DNA of 64,000 nt from positions 62,001 to 126,000 of the forward strand of contig NZ_BLIV01000010.1 in assembly GCF_009811755.1 (NCBI RefSeq), given 5' to 3'. Every line of letters starts with the position of its first letter. The stretch's first letter is position 1. This document shows positions 1-8,560 of the stretch, one piece after another. Source of the DNA: Roseobacter cerasinus (GTDB taxonomy: Bacteria; Pseudomonadota; Alphaproteobacteria; Rhodobacterales; Rhodobacteraceae). The notes under the pieces are model-generated. The model had not been told where the DNA came from. It made no database searches and was given only the letters and a program-made list of their open reading frames with translations. Position numbers and translations under genes: made by a program.

Positions 1-467
1 CCACCCATGTCGCGCAGCGTCGGTTTGACGGAGGCATTGATCCAGACCTTCAAGGCCTGTGCGGTGGGGCAGTCCATGACAGCGGGCTCGCTCAGCGCCA
101 CGCCGGAGATGCTGCGCAAGCGGATGGCTTCCGCGACGCCACAGCCCGGAAGATGGCCCGGCACGGCGCCGACGATCTTGCCCTGCAAGCCCGGATCACC
201 GCAGACCCCACCCCTGGCGGCCAACTGCTGCTGCTTGCGAATGGCCCTCACGACAGCAGGCGTGCGCATCCTTGGCCGGGGCGATATCGCCGCAACGCCC
301 CCCCGGATCACCGCGTCCCGTTTGGATGTTGCGATTGCACCCGACGGCTCAAGCCTGACGTCAGCGGGCGCGGCATCGGGTCGGCTGACCGGGCGTTGCG
401 AGACGTCCGGCACCTGCGCAGCTGCGGCGCAGGCACTAAACAGCAACACCATCGTCCAGCGTGTCAT
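1..467 (-). CDS. Extensin-like C-terminal domain protein, partial
   Basis: The reading frame starts at an ATG at 467 and runs off the left edge, so only about 155 N-terminal residues are present. The first ~17 residues form a signal peptide (hydrophobic, ending near CAAAAQV), so the protein is exported. The segment GVCGDPGLQGKIVGAVPG followed by GCGVAEAIRLRSISGVAL and MDCPTAQALKVW is typical of the extensin-like (PF06904) family of bacterial secreted proteins, whose conserved cysteines are probably disulfide-bonded. Its ATG overlaps the tyrC stop by 4 bases, so it is translated from the hisC-tyrC message. The function of this family in bacteria is not established; a cell-wall role is only suggested by the name. 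Confidence 0.85.
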   Translation of the reverse strand, partial: MTRWTMVLLFSACAAAAQVPDVSQRPVSRPDAAPADVRLEPSGAIATSKRDAVIRGGVAAISPRPRMRTPAVVRAIRKQQQLAARGGVCGDPGLQGKIVGAVPGHLPGCGVAEAIRLRSISGVALSEPAVMDCPTAQALKVWINASVKPTLRDMG

Positions 468-1384
468 ACCGGTTTCTGCGCGCGGCCAAAATTGGGGGCT
501 GCGGTGTCCTGCCCTGCCTCGATGATCCCGCGCCGGATCGCACGGGTGCGGGTAAAATAGTCATGCAGATGCGCACCATCCCCGGTGCGAATGGCCCGCT
601 GCAACGCAAAAAGCTCTTCGGTAAAGCGACCCAAGATCTCCAGAGTGGCGTCCTTATTGGTCAGGAAGACATCGCGCCACATGGTCGGGTCACTGGCCGC
701 AATCCGGGTAAAGTCGCGAAACCCGGCGGCGGAGTATTGGATGACCTCGCTGTCGGTTACGCGGCGCAGATCATCCGCCACACCCACCATGGTGTAGGCA
801 ATCAGATGCGGCGCATGGCTGGTCACAGCGAGCACCAGATCATGGTGGTCAGCCTCCATTTCTTCCACATTGCTGCCCAGCCCTTCCCAGAACCGCCGCA
901 GTTCGGCAACGGCGGTGAGATCTGTTCCCTCCGGTGGGGTCAGCAGGCACCACCGGTTGTCAAAAAGCTCGGCAAAGCCGGAGTCCGGTCCTGAATGCTC
1001 CGTTCCCGCCACGGGGTGGCCCGGCACGAAATGCACGGTTTCGGGGATATGTGGCCCCACGTTCTCGATCACGTCGCGTTTGACCGATCCGACATCCGTC
1101 ACCGTGGCGCCCGGTTTCAGATGCGGCCCGATCTCCGCCGCAACTGCGCCCATGACCCCAACCGGGATCGCCAGCACAACGAGGTCGGCGTCTTTCACAG
1201 CCTCGGCAACGGTGTCGCACACATGATCACACAGGCCGATCCGCCGCGCCGCATCGCGCGTGGCTGCGGACCTTGCATAGCCCGTAACCTCCCGCGCCAG
1301 CCCGTTCCGCTTCATCGCCCAGAACATGGAAGAGGCAATCAGCCCCAGACCAATCAGGGCAACGCGGTCGTAAATGACGCTCAT
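464..1384 (-). CDS. tyrC: Prephenate/arogenate dehydrogenase
   Basis: A 306-residue NAD(P)-dependent dehydrogenase that oxidatively decarboxylates prephenate or arogenate in tyrosine synthesis. The N-terminus carries a Rossmann motif (VALIGLGLIASS, residues 8-19), followed by GYARS and VVLAIPVG. The catalytic region includes FVPGHPVAGTEHSG (~residues 138-151), with the conserved His of this family, and VTSHAPHLIAY further on. The length is normal for cyclohexadienyl dehydrogenases. The gene lies between hisC and the extensin-like gene with 4-base ATGA overlaps on both sides, so the three are co-translated. Pairing with a HisC-type aminotransferase fits an aromatic amino acid role. The sequence does not decide between prephenate and arogenate. 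Confidence 0.93.
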   Translation of the reverse strand: MSVIYDRVALIGLGLIASSMFWAMKRNGLAREVTGYARSAATRDAARRIGLCDHVCDTVAEAVKDADLVVLAIPVGVMGAVAAEIGPHLKPGATVTDVGSVKRDVIENVGPHIPETVHFVPGHPVAGTEHSGPDSGFAELFDNRWCLLTPPEGTDLTAVAELRRFWEGLGSNVEEMEADHHDLVLAVTSHAPHLIAYTMVGVADDLRRVTDSEVIQYSAAGFRDFTRIAASDPTMWRDVFLTNKDATLEILGRFTEELFALQRAIRTGDGAHLHDYFTRTRAIRRGIIEAGQDTAAPNFGRAQKPV

Positions 1385-2466
1385 GACGCCTCCTGAAAGC
1401 TGGCCAAGGCCTCCAGCACGCGGGTCACATCCACAGCGGAGCCCACGGTGATCCGCAGCGCCTCAGGAAAACCATAGCCTTTGACCAGCCGCACGAGGAT
1501 GCCTGCGGCTTTCAGATGCGCATCGGCGGCAAGAGCTGTAGTCTCATCCGCAAAACGCGCCATGACGAAGTTGGCGTGGCTCTCGTCGCAGGCGATGCCG
1601 AGCTGGCGCAGCCCGCCAATCAGGCGCGCACGTTGTTGCGCATTCTCGCGCAGACACATCTCGACAAAACCGCGATCCTTCATGGCCGCCGTCGCCCCCG
1701 CAAGTGCCAGCACCGACATGTTGAACGGCCCGCGGATGCGGTTGAGCACATCGATCACATGCTGCGTGGCATAGCCCCAGCCCACGCGCAGACCGCCCAG
1801 ACCGTAGAGCTTGGAAAACGTACGGGTCATCACAACGTTTTCGCGCGCGGTGACCAGCGCAGCACCCCCATCATAGCTGTCATAGAACTCCGCATAGGCT
1901 CCATCGAGCACCAGCAGGCAGTCTTGCGGCACCGCGTCGGCCAAGCGGGTCAGTTCAGGCAGATCGAGCGCTGTGCCGGTCGGATTGCCGGGGTTTGCAA
2001 TATAGATCAGGCGCGTGGCAGGCGTGATCCGCTCGATAAGCGCATCTACATCCACGCGGCGGTCGCGTTCCGGCGCGACCACCGGCGTCGCCCCCGCCGA
2101 AAGCGCAAAGATACGGTAAAGCGAAAACCCATGCTCGGTATAAAGTACCTCGTCCCCCGGCCCGGCGAAGGCCATGGCCAGCAGGGTCAACACCTCGTCA
2201 GAGCCGACACCGCAAATGATCCGCTCCGCGTCCAGCCCGTGCACATCGGCGATGGCAGCGCGCAGCGCGGTATGATCGGTCGAGGGATAGCGATGCAGCG
2301 CCGTCGCAGCTTCCCTGATCGCCTCAGCGACGACCGGGCTTGAGCCAAAGGGGTTTTCGTTCGAGCTGAGCTTCAGCGGGTCGGTTTGACCCACGATCTT
2401 CGAGGCACCGCCCTGGTAAAGGGCGATATCCATGATTCCGGGCTGGGCGCGCAAGGCAGTTGTCAT
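1381..2466 (-). CDS. hisC: Histidinol-phosphate aminotransferase
   Basis: A 361-residue fold-type I PLP aminotransferase that converts imidazole-acetol phosphate plus glutamate to histidinol phosphate. Homologues often also transaminate aromatic keto acids, which fits the coupling to tyrC. Visible motifs are LSSNENPFG (substrate site), GVGSDEVL, YIANPGNPTGT and TRTFSKLYGLGGLRVGWGY, which contains the PLP-binding lysine, with the phosphate-contacting arginine further on. An in-frame start 14 codons upstream exists, but the ATG at 2466 is preceded by a GGAG 8 bases away and gives the usual family start. The stop overlaps the tyrC ATG by 4 bases. Confidence 0.94.
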   Translation of the reverse strand: MTTALRAQPGIMDIALYQGGASKIVGQTDPLKLSSNENPFGSSPVVAEAIREAATALHRYPSTDHTALRAAIADVHGLDAERIICGVGSDEVLTLLAMAFAGPGDEVLYTEHGFSLYRIFALSAGATPVVAPERDRRVDVDALIERITPATRLIYIANPGNPTGTALDLPELTRLADAVPQDCLLVLDGAYAEFYDSYDGGAALVTARENVVMTRTFSKLYGLGGLRVGWGYATQHVIDVLNRIRGPFNMSVLALAGATAAMKDRGFVEMCLRENAQQRARLIGGLRQLGIACDESHANFVMARFADETTALAADAHLKAAGILVRLVKGYGFPEALRITVGSAVDVTRVLEALASFQEAS

Positions 2467-2568
2467 CGGGCAGTCTCCTGTCCGGCGGACATTAACGATC
2501 TGGTGCAAGCTGTGCCACCACCAAAGTCACCCTGTGGGGTACACCCGGCATCCCCACAGATGAGCAAG

Positions 2569-2597
2569 AAAAAAGGGGCCAGCAAAGGGCCCCTTTT
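2569..2597 (-). terminator. Rho-independent terminator of the VPLPA-CTERM gene
   Basis: A perfect 10-bp stem (2571-2580 with 2588-2597) has a 7-base loop. On the minus strand it is followed by six T residues. It lies 24 bases downstream of the stop of the leftward gene ending at 2621, and it insulates that gene from hisC. Confidence 0.85.
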
Positions 2598-2620
2598 GCG
2601 TCTGTCGCGGCTTGGAGTGC

Positions 2621-3385
2621 TTACGGCTTGCGCGATGTCACCCGGTGACGGCCTGCCCATCCAAGGCCACCCAGAGCAGCTCCGAGCAAGAGCACGGAGG
2701 CGGGCAGCGGCACCGGGGCCGGATCTTCATTGCCATCGGGCACGGACGCCACGGCGATCCCATCAATGGAAAACCCATCGTTGAGGCGGAACCGATCCCC
2801 ACCCGAGGTGAAGAAATTGCCCAGAGTGATCTCCGCCGATGACACGGCCTGGCCAAAGTCAATCTCGACCGTGCGGGCATTGCCGTTTGGCAGGCGCCCG
2901 CCAGTGCGCAGCTCTTTTGTGTCATTGCCCGCAGTGATCCGCAGGAAGGCGCCTACATCGCTGGCATCGTTAATCACAAAGCTCACACGATCAAACAGCG
3001 TGCCGGTGTTGAGCGACCAGCTGATCCCCCAGGTGTCATTGCTGTCGAGAAACCACGAGCCGCCCAGCGGCACGACATTCTGGCGGCCAAAAACTGTGCC
3101 ATCCCGCAGCGCCAGCTGGGTGCCCGTGCCAATCACGGACCCGCCGGTGCCTGTGCCGCCAAGGCTGGTGAATGTCCCCACCGAGGTCGCGAGAGAGGCG
3201 CCAACCTCGCCTTCGCCCCTGCTCTGACCCAGCGCCTCGAAATCCTCGCCAATGTTATCGGTTATACCGAAGGCGCCGTTGTAGGTGGCGGCGTCGAAGG
3301 TTGACACGGTGATGGTGGCGGCTCCGCCAACGGAGGTGGTTGCCAACAGGATTGCAGCTGCGCTGGCCAGCTCTTGGATAGTCAT
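2621..3385 (-). CDS. VPLPA-CTERM sorting domain protein
   Basis: A 254-residue secreted protein. Residues 1-22 are a signal peptide (ending VGGAA). The C-terminus carries the sorting tag PVPLPASVLLLGAALGGLG followed by a basic tail (AGRHRVTSRKP). This is the rhodobacterial VPLPA form of PEP-CTERM, recognised and cleaved by an exosortase at the inner membrane. The middle is rich in Gly, Thr and Asp, as in beta-sandwich exopolysaccharide-associated proteins, and contains no catalytic motif that I recognise. No exosortase gene lies in this window, so processing must be supplied from elsewhere. It is probably anchored on or released from the cell surface. Confidence 0.85.
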   Translation of the reverse strand: MTIQELASAAAILLATTSVGGAATITVSTFDAATYNGAFGITDNIGEDFEALGQSRGEGEVGASLATSVGTFTSLGGTGTGGSVIGTGTQLALRDGTVFGRQNVVPLGGSWFLDSNDTWGISWSLNTGTLFDRVSFVINDASDVGAFLRITAGNDTKELRTGGRLPNGNARTVEIDFGQAVSSAEITLGNFFTSGGDRFRLNDGFSIDGIAVASVPDGNEDPAPVPLPASVLLLGAALGGLGWAGRHRVTSRKP

Positions 3386-3577
3386 TACTCACACTCCGAT
3401 CGATAGAATTTGAACGGGAATTTACACGACTTCGACGTAAGCCCTGGTTCCGCATGGATCAATCCGCTGACCAGGCAACAGACTGTTTCCAATGCGACAC
3501 CACAGACCCTGCAGTGGTCAAATACGCGAGGGTGGGGCGTGCTTGCCAGTCGCAGGTCACCATGTCAGGCTCAACGC

Positions 3578-4198
3578 ATGAGCGACACCTGTTCCCACCT
3601 GACGCAGCGCTATGGCCGGGCTGCACCGCGATGGTCCGACAAAATGCGTGCCTTGGGGTATTTTGACGCCTATCTGGGCTTTCTGGCGGATCACAACCCG
3701 AAGGCGGTACCCGGCACAAAAGTGGTCGATATCGGCGCGGGCACCGGCGCAATGGCTGAGGCCTGGGTCGCTTTGCATGGGCAACCTGGGCGGCTGGCGC
3801 TGCTCGACCCCTCCGAGGCGATGCTGGCCGTAGCAGAGGGCGCGCTCTTACGCCGAAATGTGACCGCAGAGTCCCATGTCGCCGGCTTGGAAGACGCCCG
3901 ACTTGGCGCGTTCGATGTGCTACTGGCCGCCCATGTGATCGAGCATTTTGACGACCCGCTGGTAGCGCTGCAGGCAATGCGCGCGATGGCCCGCCCCGGC
4001 GCACGGCTGTATCTGGCTGTGTCAAAGCCACATTGGTGCAACATCATCATATGGCTGCAATGGCGGCACCGGACGTTCCGCGACGCGGAGATCACGGGAA
4101 TGTTGCGCCGGGCCGGTTTCGCGGTCGACGCGCGGCACAGCTTTCCCGCCGGGCCGCCGTCTCGTACCAGCTTCGGCGTTGTGGCCCACGCCGTCTGA
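3578..4198 (+). CDS. Class I SAM-dependent methyltransferase
   Basis: A 206-residue protein with the glycine-rich SAM-binding motif VVDIGAGTGAMAEAW (~residues 47-61), an acidic residue after the second strand (ALLDPSEAML), and LLAAHVIEHFDDPL as motif II/III. This is the Methyltransf_11-like layout. The substrate is unknown. The ATG at 3578 was chosen because it lies just ahead of the conserved fold; the same frame stays open 56 codons further upstream, but that part looks random. It stands alone, convergent with rpsD. Confidence 0.8.
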   Translation: MSDTCSHLTQRYGRAAPRWSDKMRALGYFDAYLGFLADHNPKAVPGTKVVDIGAGTGAMAEAWVALHGQPGRLALLDPSEAMLAVAEGALLRRNVTAESHVAGLEDARLGAFDVLLAAHVIEHFDDPLVALQAMRAMARPGARLYLAVSKPHWCNIIIWLQWRHRTFRDAEITGMLRRAGFAVDARHSFPAGPPSRTSFGVVAHAV

Positions 4199-4201
4199 AC
4201 G

Positions 4202-4230
4202 AAAAAACCGCGCAGGTCGCCCCACGCGGT
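4202..4230 (-). terminator. Rho-independent terminator of rpsD
   Basis: On the minus strand a 6-bp GC stem (ACCGCG with CGCGGT, 12-base loop) is followed directly by six T residues. It starts 27 bases after the rpsD stop. It sits right after the stop of the convergent methyltransferase gene. Confidence 0.7.
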
Positions 4231-4256
4231 CTTTGCGATAGATATACGGATGAAAC

Positions 4257-4877
4257 TTAGTTCTTCGCGTAGAATTCGACGACGAGGTTTGGCTCCATCA
4301 TCACCGGGTAGGGCACATCACCCAGCGCAGGTGCACGCACGAAGGTCGCTGTCATCTTGGAGTGATCCGCATCGATGTAATCCGGAACATCGCGCTCGGG
4401 CAGTTGGGTCGCTTCGATCAGCGCGGCCATTTGCTTGGAGCGGTCACGCACTTCGATCACGTCGCCCTCTTTCACGCGATAGGACGGGATGTTCACGATC
4501 TTGCCGTTCACCCGCACATGCTTGTGGTTCACGAACTGGCGTGCGGCAAAAACGGTTGGCACGAATTTTGCGCGGTAAACCACAGCGTCCAGACGACGTT
4601 CCAGCAGGCCGATCAGGTTTTCACCGGTGTCGCCCTTCACACGCTCAGCCTCAGCATAGATGCGGCGGAATTGCTTTTCGGTCAGATCGCCGTAGTAGCC
4701 TTTCAGCTTCTGCTTGGCGCGCAGCTGAATACCGAAGTCGGACAGTTTGCCCTTGCGGCGCTGACCGTGCTGGCCGGGGCCATATTCGCGGCGGTTCACG
4801 GGGGATTTCGGACGCCCCCAGATGTTCTCGCCCATGCGGCGGTCAATTTTGTACTTGGCAGCGGTGCGTTTCGTCAC
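4257..4877 (-). CDS. rpsD: 30S ribosomal protein S4
   Basis: A 206-residue primary 16S rRNA-binding protein of the small subunit body. The N-terminal domain has [17 protein letters not shown] and [20 protein letters not shown]. The S4 RNA-binding domain follows ([39 protein letters not shown]). The start is the GTG at 4877: it is preceded by AAGGAG at good spacing and gives the standard alphaproteobacterial length. An ATG further upstream would add 23 unrelated residues. The gene is monocistronic between its own promoter and terminator. Confidence 0.98.
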   Translation of the reverse strand: MTKRTAAKYKIDRRMGENIWGRPKSPVNRREYGPGQHGQRRKGKLSDFGIQLRAKQKLKGYYGDLTEKQFRRIYAEAERVKGDTGENLIGLLERRLDAVVYRAKFVPTVFAARQFVNHKHVRVNGKIVNIPSYRVKEGDVIEVRDRSKQMAALIEATQLPERDVPDYIDADHSKMTATFVRAPALGDVPYPVMMEPNLVVEFYAKN

Positions 4878-5239
4878 GGCTGATCTCCTTCTATAGTGGC
4901 GCACCTTGGGCGCGATGAAGGGCGTTGTCCTCTGGCCATGATCCATTTCTTGGGCCCGACAGGCATCCCCTCGCAGGGGCCACCAACACCAATGAAGCCG
5001 CGCTTATATCGTGCTTTGATGCCGTGTCAACGCTGGAGGTATTTACATCTGTCGTCCGACTGGCACAACGCGGTTTTGTGAAGCCCCACCGCGCGCAGAC
5101 ACAGCAAGGGGTTTGTCTTTTATTCACGATGTTTCTCAAAGGGTTAAAGTAAGACCTAAATTAGAACAAAATGAGAATATTTACGCGATTTTAGAGATTT
5201 GGCCATCAAGGTGAGGTCACTCAACAGCGAGAGTTGCAG
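4878..5239. other. Intergenic region between rpsD and the EAL gene
   Basis: This 362-base divergent intergenic region holds the rpsD promoter and leader on the minus strand. On the right it has an AT-rich stretch (about 5130-5215) that probably carries the promoter of the EAL gene, though no clear -35/-10 pair was found there. No protein-coding or RNA gene was recognised. Confidence 0.5.
5003..5030 (-). promoter_or_regulatory. Sigma70-type promoter of rpsD
   Basis: On the minus strand a consensus -35 TTGACA (5030-5025) is separated by 16 bases from the -10 TATAAG (5008-5003). Transcription should start near 4996. This leaves a leader of about 120 bases before the rpsD GTG, long enough to hold an autoregulatory structure, though none was identified by eye. 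Confidence 0.75.
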
Positions 5240-6082
5240 ATGCCTGACGCACGACAGAGAAGATTGGCGGATATCGCCCCTGGCACCGAAAACCCTTTGC
5301 AATTCGCATTGTCGCAACGCGATCGCAACATCGTGGATATGGTTGCGGAGGCGATCAAGCACAAACAGGTTCTGCTGGCCTTCCAACCGGTGATGCAGGC
5401 GCGCGCGCCCGACAAGGTGGCGTTTTATGAAGGGCTGATCCGGGTGCTCGACTCCACGGGCCGGGTGATTCCCGCCAACGACTTCATGAGCACGATCGAG
5501 AACACCGAACTTGGCCGACAGCTCGACACGCTTGCCCTTGGGCTGGGGTTGCGCGCGCTGAATGACAATCCGAATCTGCGCCTGTCGATCAACCTGTCGG
5601 CCCGCTCCATCGGATACCGGCAATGGAACAGAACGCTGGACCGTTGGCTGACCCGCAACAGCCTCATCGCGGAACGGTTGATTCTCGAAATCACCGAGAG
5701 TTCGGCAATGCTTGTGCCTGAACTGGTGGTCGATTTCATGGACCGTTTGCAAGTCGAAGGGATCAGCTTTGCCATTGATGATTTTGGTGCGGGGTACACC
5801 GCACTGCGGTATTTCAAGGATTTCTACTTCGACATTCTGAAAATCGACGGGCAATTCATTCAAGGGATCGCCCATGACCCGGACAATCAAGCCCTGACAT
5901 CGGCCCTGATTTCCATCGCGCGGCACTTCGATATGCTGACAGTCGCGGAGTTCGTTGAGACCAAAGAGGATGCGGAGACATTGATCCGGCTTGGCGTCGA
6001 CTGTCTGCAGGGCTTCTACTTTGCCGCAGCGTCAACGCGGCCGCATTGGCTGCGCCCGGCCGAAGCAGAAAAAGCCATGTAA
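5240..6082 (+). CDS. EAL-domain c-di-GMP phosphodiesterase
   Basis: A 280-residue cytoplasmic protein made almost wholly of an EAL domain, which hydrolyses cyclic di-GMP to pGpG. The signature motifs are all present: YEGLIRV in place of EAL (Glu retained), the metal-binding Asn in SINLSAR, Glu in EITES, the double Asp in DDFGAGYTALRY, Lys in KIDGQF, Glu in AEFVET, and Gln in CLQGFYF. All metal and catalytic positions I can place are kept, so it should be active. There is no GGDEF domain and no membrane segment; the first ~35 residues are only a short lead-in. An in-frame TTG lies 2 codons upstream of the chosen ATG. Confidence 0.9.
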   Translation: MPDARQRRLADIAPGTENPLQFALSQRDRNIVDMVAEAIKHKQVLLAFQPVMQARAPDKVAFYEGLIRVLDSTGRVIPANDFMSTIENTELGRQLDTLALGLGLRALNDNPNLRLSINLSARSIGYRQWNRTLDRWLTRNSLIAERLILEITESSAMLVPELVVDFMDRLQVEGISFAIDDFGAGYTALRYFKDFYFDILKIDGQFIQGIAHDPDNQALTSALISIARHFDMLTVAEFVETKEDAETLIRLGVDCLQGFYFAAASTRPHWLRPAEAEKAM

Positions 6083-6225
6083 ACCGCGCGGACCGCGCAG
6101 TTTGGTTGCCGCCCAGATGTGAATCGTCTAAGGACCGACACCATGAAAGGTGGGGGGGGCTGGGCCCTTTGAACCGCGGTCCGGCGAGAATGCCCCTTTG
6201 CCAGAACTGGTAGAGGACAAATCCT

Positions 6226-7401
6226 ATGACGAATGTCGTTATCGCATCGGCTGCCCGGACTGCTGTTGGCAGTTTTGGCGGTTCCTTCGCAACCACCCCC
6301 GCCCATGATCTTGGCGCAGCCGTTCTGAAGGAAGTTGTGGCACGCGCAGGCGTTGATGCCGCAGACGTGTCCGAAACCATCCTGGGCCAGGTTTTGACCG
6401 CTGCCCAGGGCCAGAACCCGGCTCGTCAAGCTCATATCAATGCCGGCTTGCCACAGGAAAGCGCCGCCTGGACGATCAACCAGGTGTGCGGCTCCGGCCT
6501 TCGTGCCGTGGCGCTCGCGGCACAGCACATCCAGTTGGGCGATGCCCAGATCGTCGCCGCAGGCGGGCAAGAGAACATGACCCTGTCACCGCATGCAGCT
6601 CCTCTGCGCGCAGGCCACAAGATGGGTGACGTCAAATATATCGACACGATGATCCGCGATGGTTTGTGGGATGCTTTCAATGGCTATCACATGGGTCAGA
6701 CTGCTGAGAATGTTGCAGAAAAATGGCAAATCAACCGCGACCAGCAAGACGCCTTCGCTGTTGCCTCGCAAAATAAAGCGGAAGCCGCTCAGAAGGCAGG
6801 CAAATTCGCCGACGAGATCATGGCCTTCACCGTGAAAGGCCGCAAAGGTGACACCGTGGTCGATCAGGACGAATACATCCGCCACGGCGCGACTATCGAG
6901 GCCATGCAAAAACTGCGCCCTGCCTTCACCAAAGACGGCTCCGTCACAGCGGCCAATGCCTCCGGTCTGAATGACGGCGCGGCGGCGGCGCTGATGATGT
7001 CGGCAGATGAGGCCGAGAAGCGGGGCATCGAACCACTGGCCCGCATCGCCAGCTACGCCACGGTGGGTCTCGACCCCTCGATCATGGGCGCGGGCCCGAT
7101 CTACGCCAGCCGCAAGGCGCTTGAGAAAGCGGGCTGGAAAGCCGAAGATCTGGATCTGGTCGAGGCCAACGAAGCCTTCGCCGCTCAGGCCTGCGCGGTG
7201 AACAAGGACATGGGCTGGAACCCCGACGTGGTCAACGTGAACGGCGGCGCCATCGCCATTGGCCACCCGATTGGTGCCTCGGGCGCGCGGATCCTCAACA
7301 CGCTGCTGTTCGAGATGAAGCGGCGCGATGCCAAGAAGGGCCTCGCGACCCTCTGCATCGGCGGTGGCATGGGCGTCGCCATGTGCCTGGAACGCCCCTG
7401 A
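6226..7401 (+). CDS. phaA: Acetyl-CoA C-acetyltransferase (beta-ketothiolase)
   Basis: A 391-residue thiolase that condenses two acetyl-CoA to acetoacetyl-CoA, the first step of polyhydroxybutyrate synthesis (reversible in degradation). The nucleophilic cysteine is Cys88 in [10 protein letters not shown]. The C-terminal half has the family motifs [19 protein letters not shown] with the active-site His, and CIGGGMGVA with the second active Cys. A GAGG ribosome-binding site precedes the ATG. phaB follows 132 bases downstream in the same direction; no phaC synthase is in view. Confidence 0.96.
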   Translation: MTNVVIASAARTAVGSFGGSFATTPAHDLGAAVLKEVVARAGVDAADVSETILGQVLTAAQGQNPARQAHINAGLPQESAAWTINQVCGSGLRAVALAAQHIQLGDAQIVAAGGQENMTLSPHAAPLRAGHKMGDVKYIDTMIRDGLWDAFNGYHMGQTAENVAEKWQINRDQQDAFAVASQNKAEAAQKAGKFADEIMAFTVKGRKGDTVVDQDEYIRHGATIEAMQKLRPAFTKDGSVTAANASGLNDGAAAALMMSADEAEKRGIEPLARIASYATVGLDPSIMGAGPIYASRKALEKAGWKAEDLDLVEANEAFAAQACAVNKDMGWNPDVVNVNGGAIAIGHPIGASGARILNTLLFEMKRRDAKKGLATLCIGGGMGVAMCLERP

Positions 7402-7411
7402 CCCCCAAGAC

Positions 7412-7433
7412 GGCGGCGCACTGCTGCGCCGCC
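7412..7433 (+). terminator. Hairpin between phaA and phaB
   Basis: A perfect 9-bp GC stem (7412-7420 with 7425-7433, loop CTGC) begins 11 bases after the phaA stop and is followed by only a weak T-rich stretch. It may attenuate readthrough or protect the phaA message. The lack of a clean T-tract makes full termination uncertain. Confidence 0.45.
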
Positions 7434-7533
7434 ACATTTCTCATCGAATTTTGAAAAATGTGAGGGTAATAATATTGCGCTTACTTAACTCGATGGGTAA
7501 CAAGATTACCAGATAACCTGAGGAGAACACCCT

Positions 7534-8256
7534 ATGTCCCGCGTCGCCCTTGTCACCGGAGGCAGCCGAGGTATCGGCGCTTCGATTTCCCATGCGTTAA
7601 AAGACGCGGGCTATACCGTCGCCGCGACCTATGCGGGCAATGACGAGGCGGCCGCGAAATTCACCGGCGAGACCGGCATCAAGACCTATAAGTGGAACGT
7701 GGCCGACTACAATGCCTGCAAGGAGGGCATTGCAGGCGTCGAAGCGGACCTTGGCCCCATCGATATCGTGGTGGCCAACGCGGGGATCACACGGGATGCG
7801 CCGTTTCACCGGATGACACCGGAGCAGTGGCAGGAGGTGATCGACACCAACCTCACCGGCGTGTTCAATACCGTGCACCCGATCTGGCCCGGCATGCGTG
7901 AGCGCAAGTTTGGCCGGGTGATCGTGATCAGCTCGATCAATGGTCAGAAAGGCCAGTTCGCGCAGGTGAACTATGCGGCGACCAAGGCGGGCGATCTGGG
8001 CATCGTGAAGTCGCTGGCGCAGGAAGGTGCGCGCGCGGGCATCACCGCAAATGCGATCTGCCCGGGTTACATTGCCACCGATATGGTCATGGCAGTCCCG
8101 GAGAAAGTACGCGAATCGATTATCGCGCAGATCCCGGCTGGCCGTCTGGGTGAGCCGGAAGAGATCGCACGTTGCGTGGTTTTCCTGGCCTCCGACGACT
8201 CGGGCTTCATCAATGGGTCGACCATTTCGGCCAACGGCGCGCAGTTCTTCGTCTGA
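7534..8256 (+). CDS. phaB: Acetoacetyl-CoA reductase
   Basis: A 240-residue short-chain dehydrogenase that reduces acetoacetyl-CoA to (R)-3-hydroxybutyryl-CoA with NADPH. The cofactor motif is VTGGSRGIGASIS (residues 7-19). NAGITRD and the catalytic Ser-Tyr-Lys are visible in VISSINGQKGQF and NYAATKAGDLG. The C-terminus NGSTISANGAQFFV is typical of PhaB. A strong TGAGGAG lies ahead of the ATG. It follows phaA and precedes a strong terminator, so phaAB are the only genes of the unit. Confidence 0.95.
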   Translation: MSRVALVTGGSRGIGASISHALKDAGYTVAATYAGNDEAAAKFTGETGIKTYKWNVADYNACKEGIAGVEADLGPIDIVVANAGITRDAPFHRMTPEQWQEVIDTNLTGVFNTVHPIWPGMRERKFGRVIVISSINGQKGQFAQVNYAATKAGDLGIVKSLAQEGARAGITANAICPGYIATDMVMAVPEKVRESIIAQIPAGRLGEPEEIARCVVFLASDDSGFINGSTISANGAQFFV

Positions 8257-8277
8257 CCCACCACATCCTCCAACAGA

Positions 8278-8310
8278 AAAGGGCCGGTCGCTGTGACCGG
8301 CCCTTTTTTA
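8278..8310 (+). terminator. Rho-independent terminator of phaB
   Basis: A perfect 12-bp stem (8278-8289 with 8295-8306) has a 5-base loop; the right arm runs into the six-base T tract at 8304-8309. It lies 21 bases after the phaB stop. It also borders the small leftward ORF at 8334-8447. Confidence 0.9.
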
Positions 8311-8333
8311 TCCCGTAAGATCGCTGCAGCCGA

Positions 8334-8447
8334 TCAGCGGGAAGTCGAAAACAGCCAATTCCAGGCGCTCTTCATGGCTTGCGCACGCTCTTCATGTGCG
8401 CGTTGCATGGCATCTCGGGTGTCACGGCGGGTGGTCGCTTCGAACAT
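8334..8447 (-). CDS. Small 37-residue protein
   Basis: The ATG at 8447 is preceded by AAGGATC and opens a 37-residue frame ending at a TGA. The product starts MFEATTRRDTRDAMQRAHEE and ends in KSAWNWLFSTSR: an Arg/Glu-rich amphipathic helix with two Trp near the C-terminus. It has no signal peptide or obvious membrane span. I judge it real from the ribosome-binding site, the non-random composition and its place in an otherwise empty gap that abuts the phaB terminator. The function is unknown; the helix could bind a membrane surface or a partner protein. Confidence 0.6.
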   Translation of the reverse strand: MFEATTRRDTRDAMQRAHEERAQAMKSAWNWLFSTSR

Positions 8448-8560
8448 GGGAGGATCCTTTTTTGCAAAAGCTCATCTGATCTGAACCCAATATGACAGCC
8501 GCTAACAAAACTGACAAACGAGACTTTCCATATCATCAGTTAAGCTGTATTTAAGTGGCT

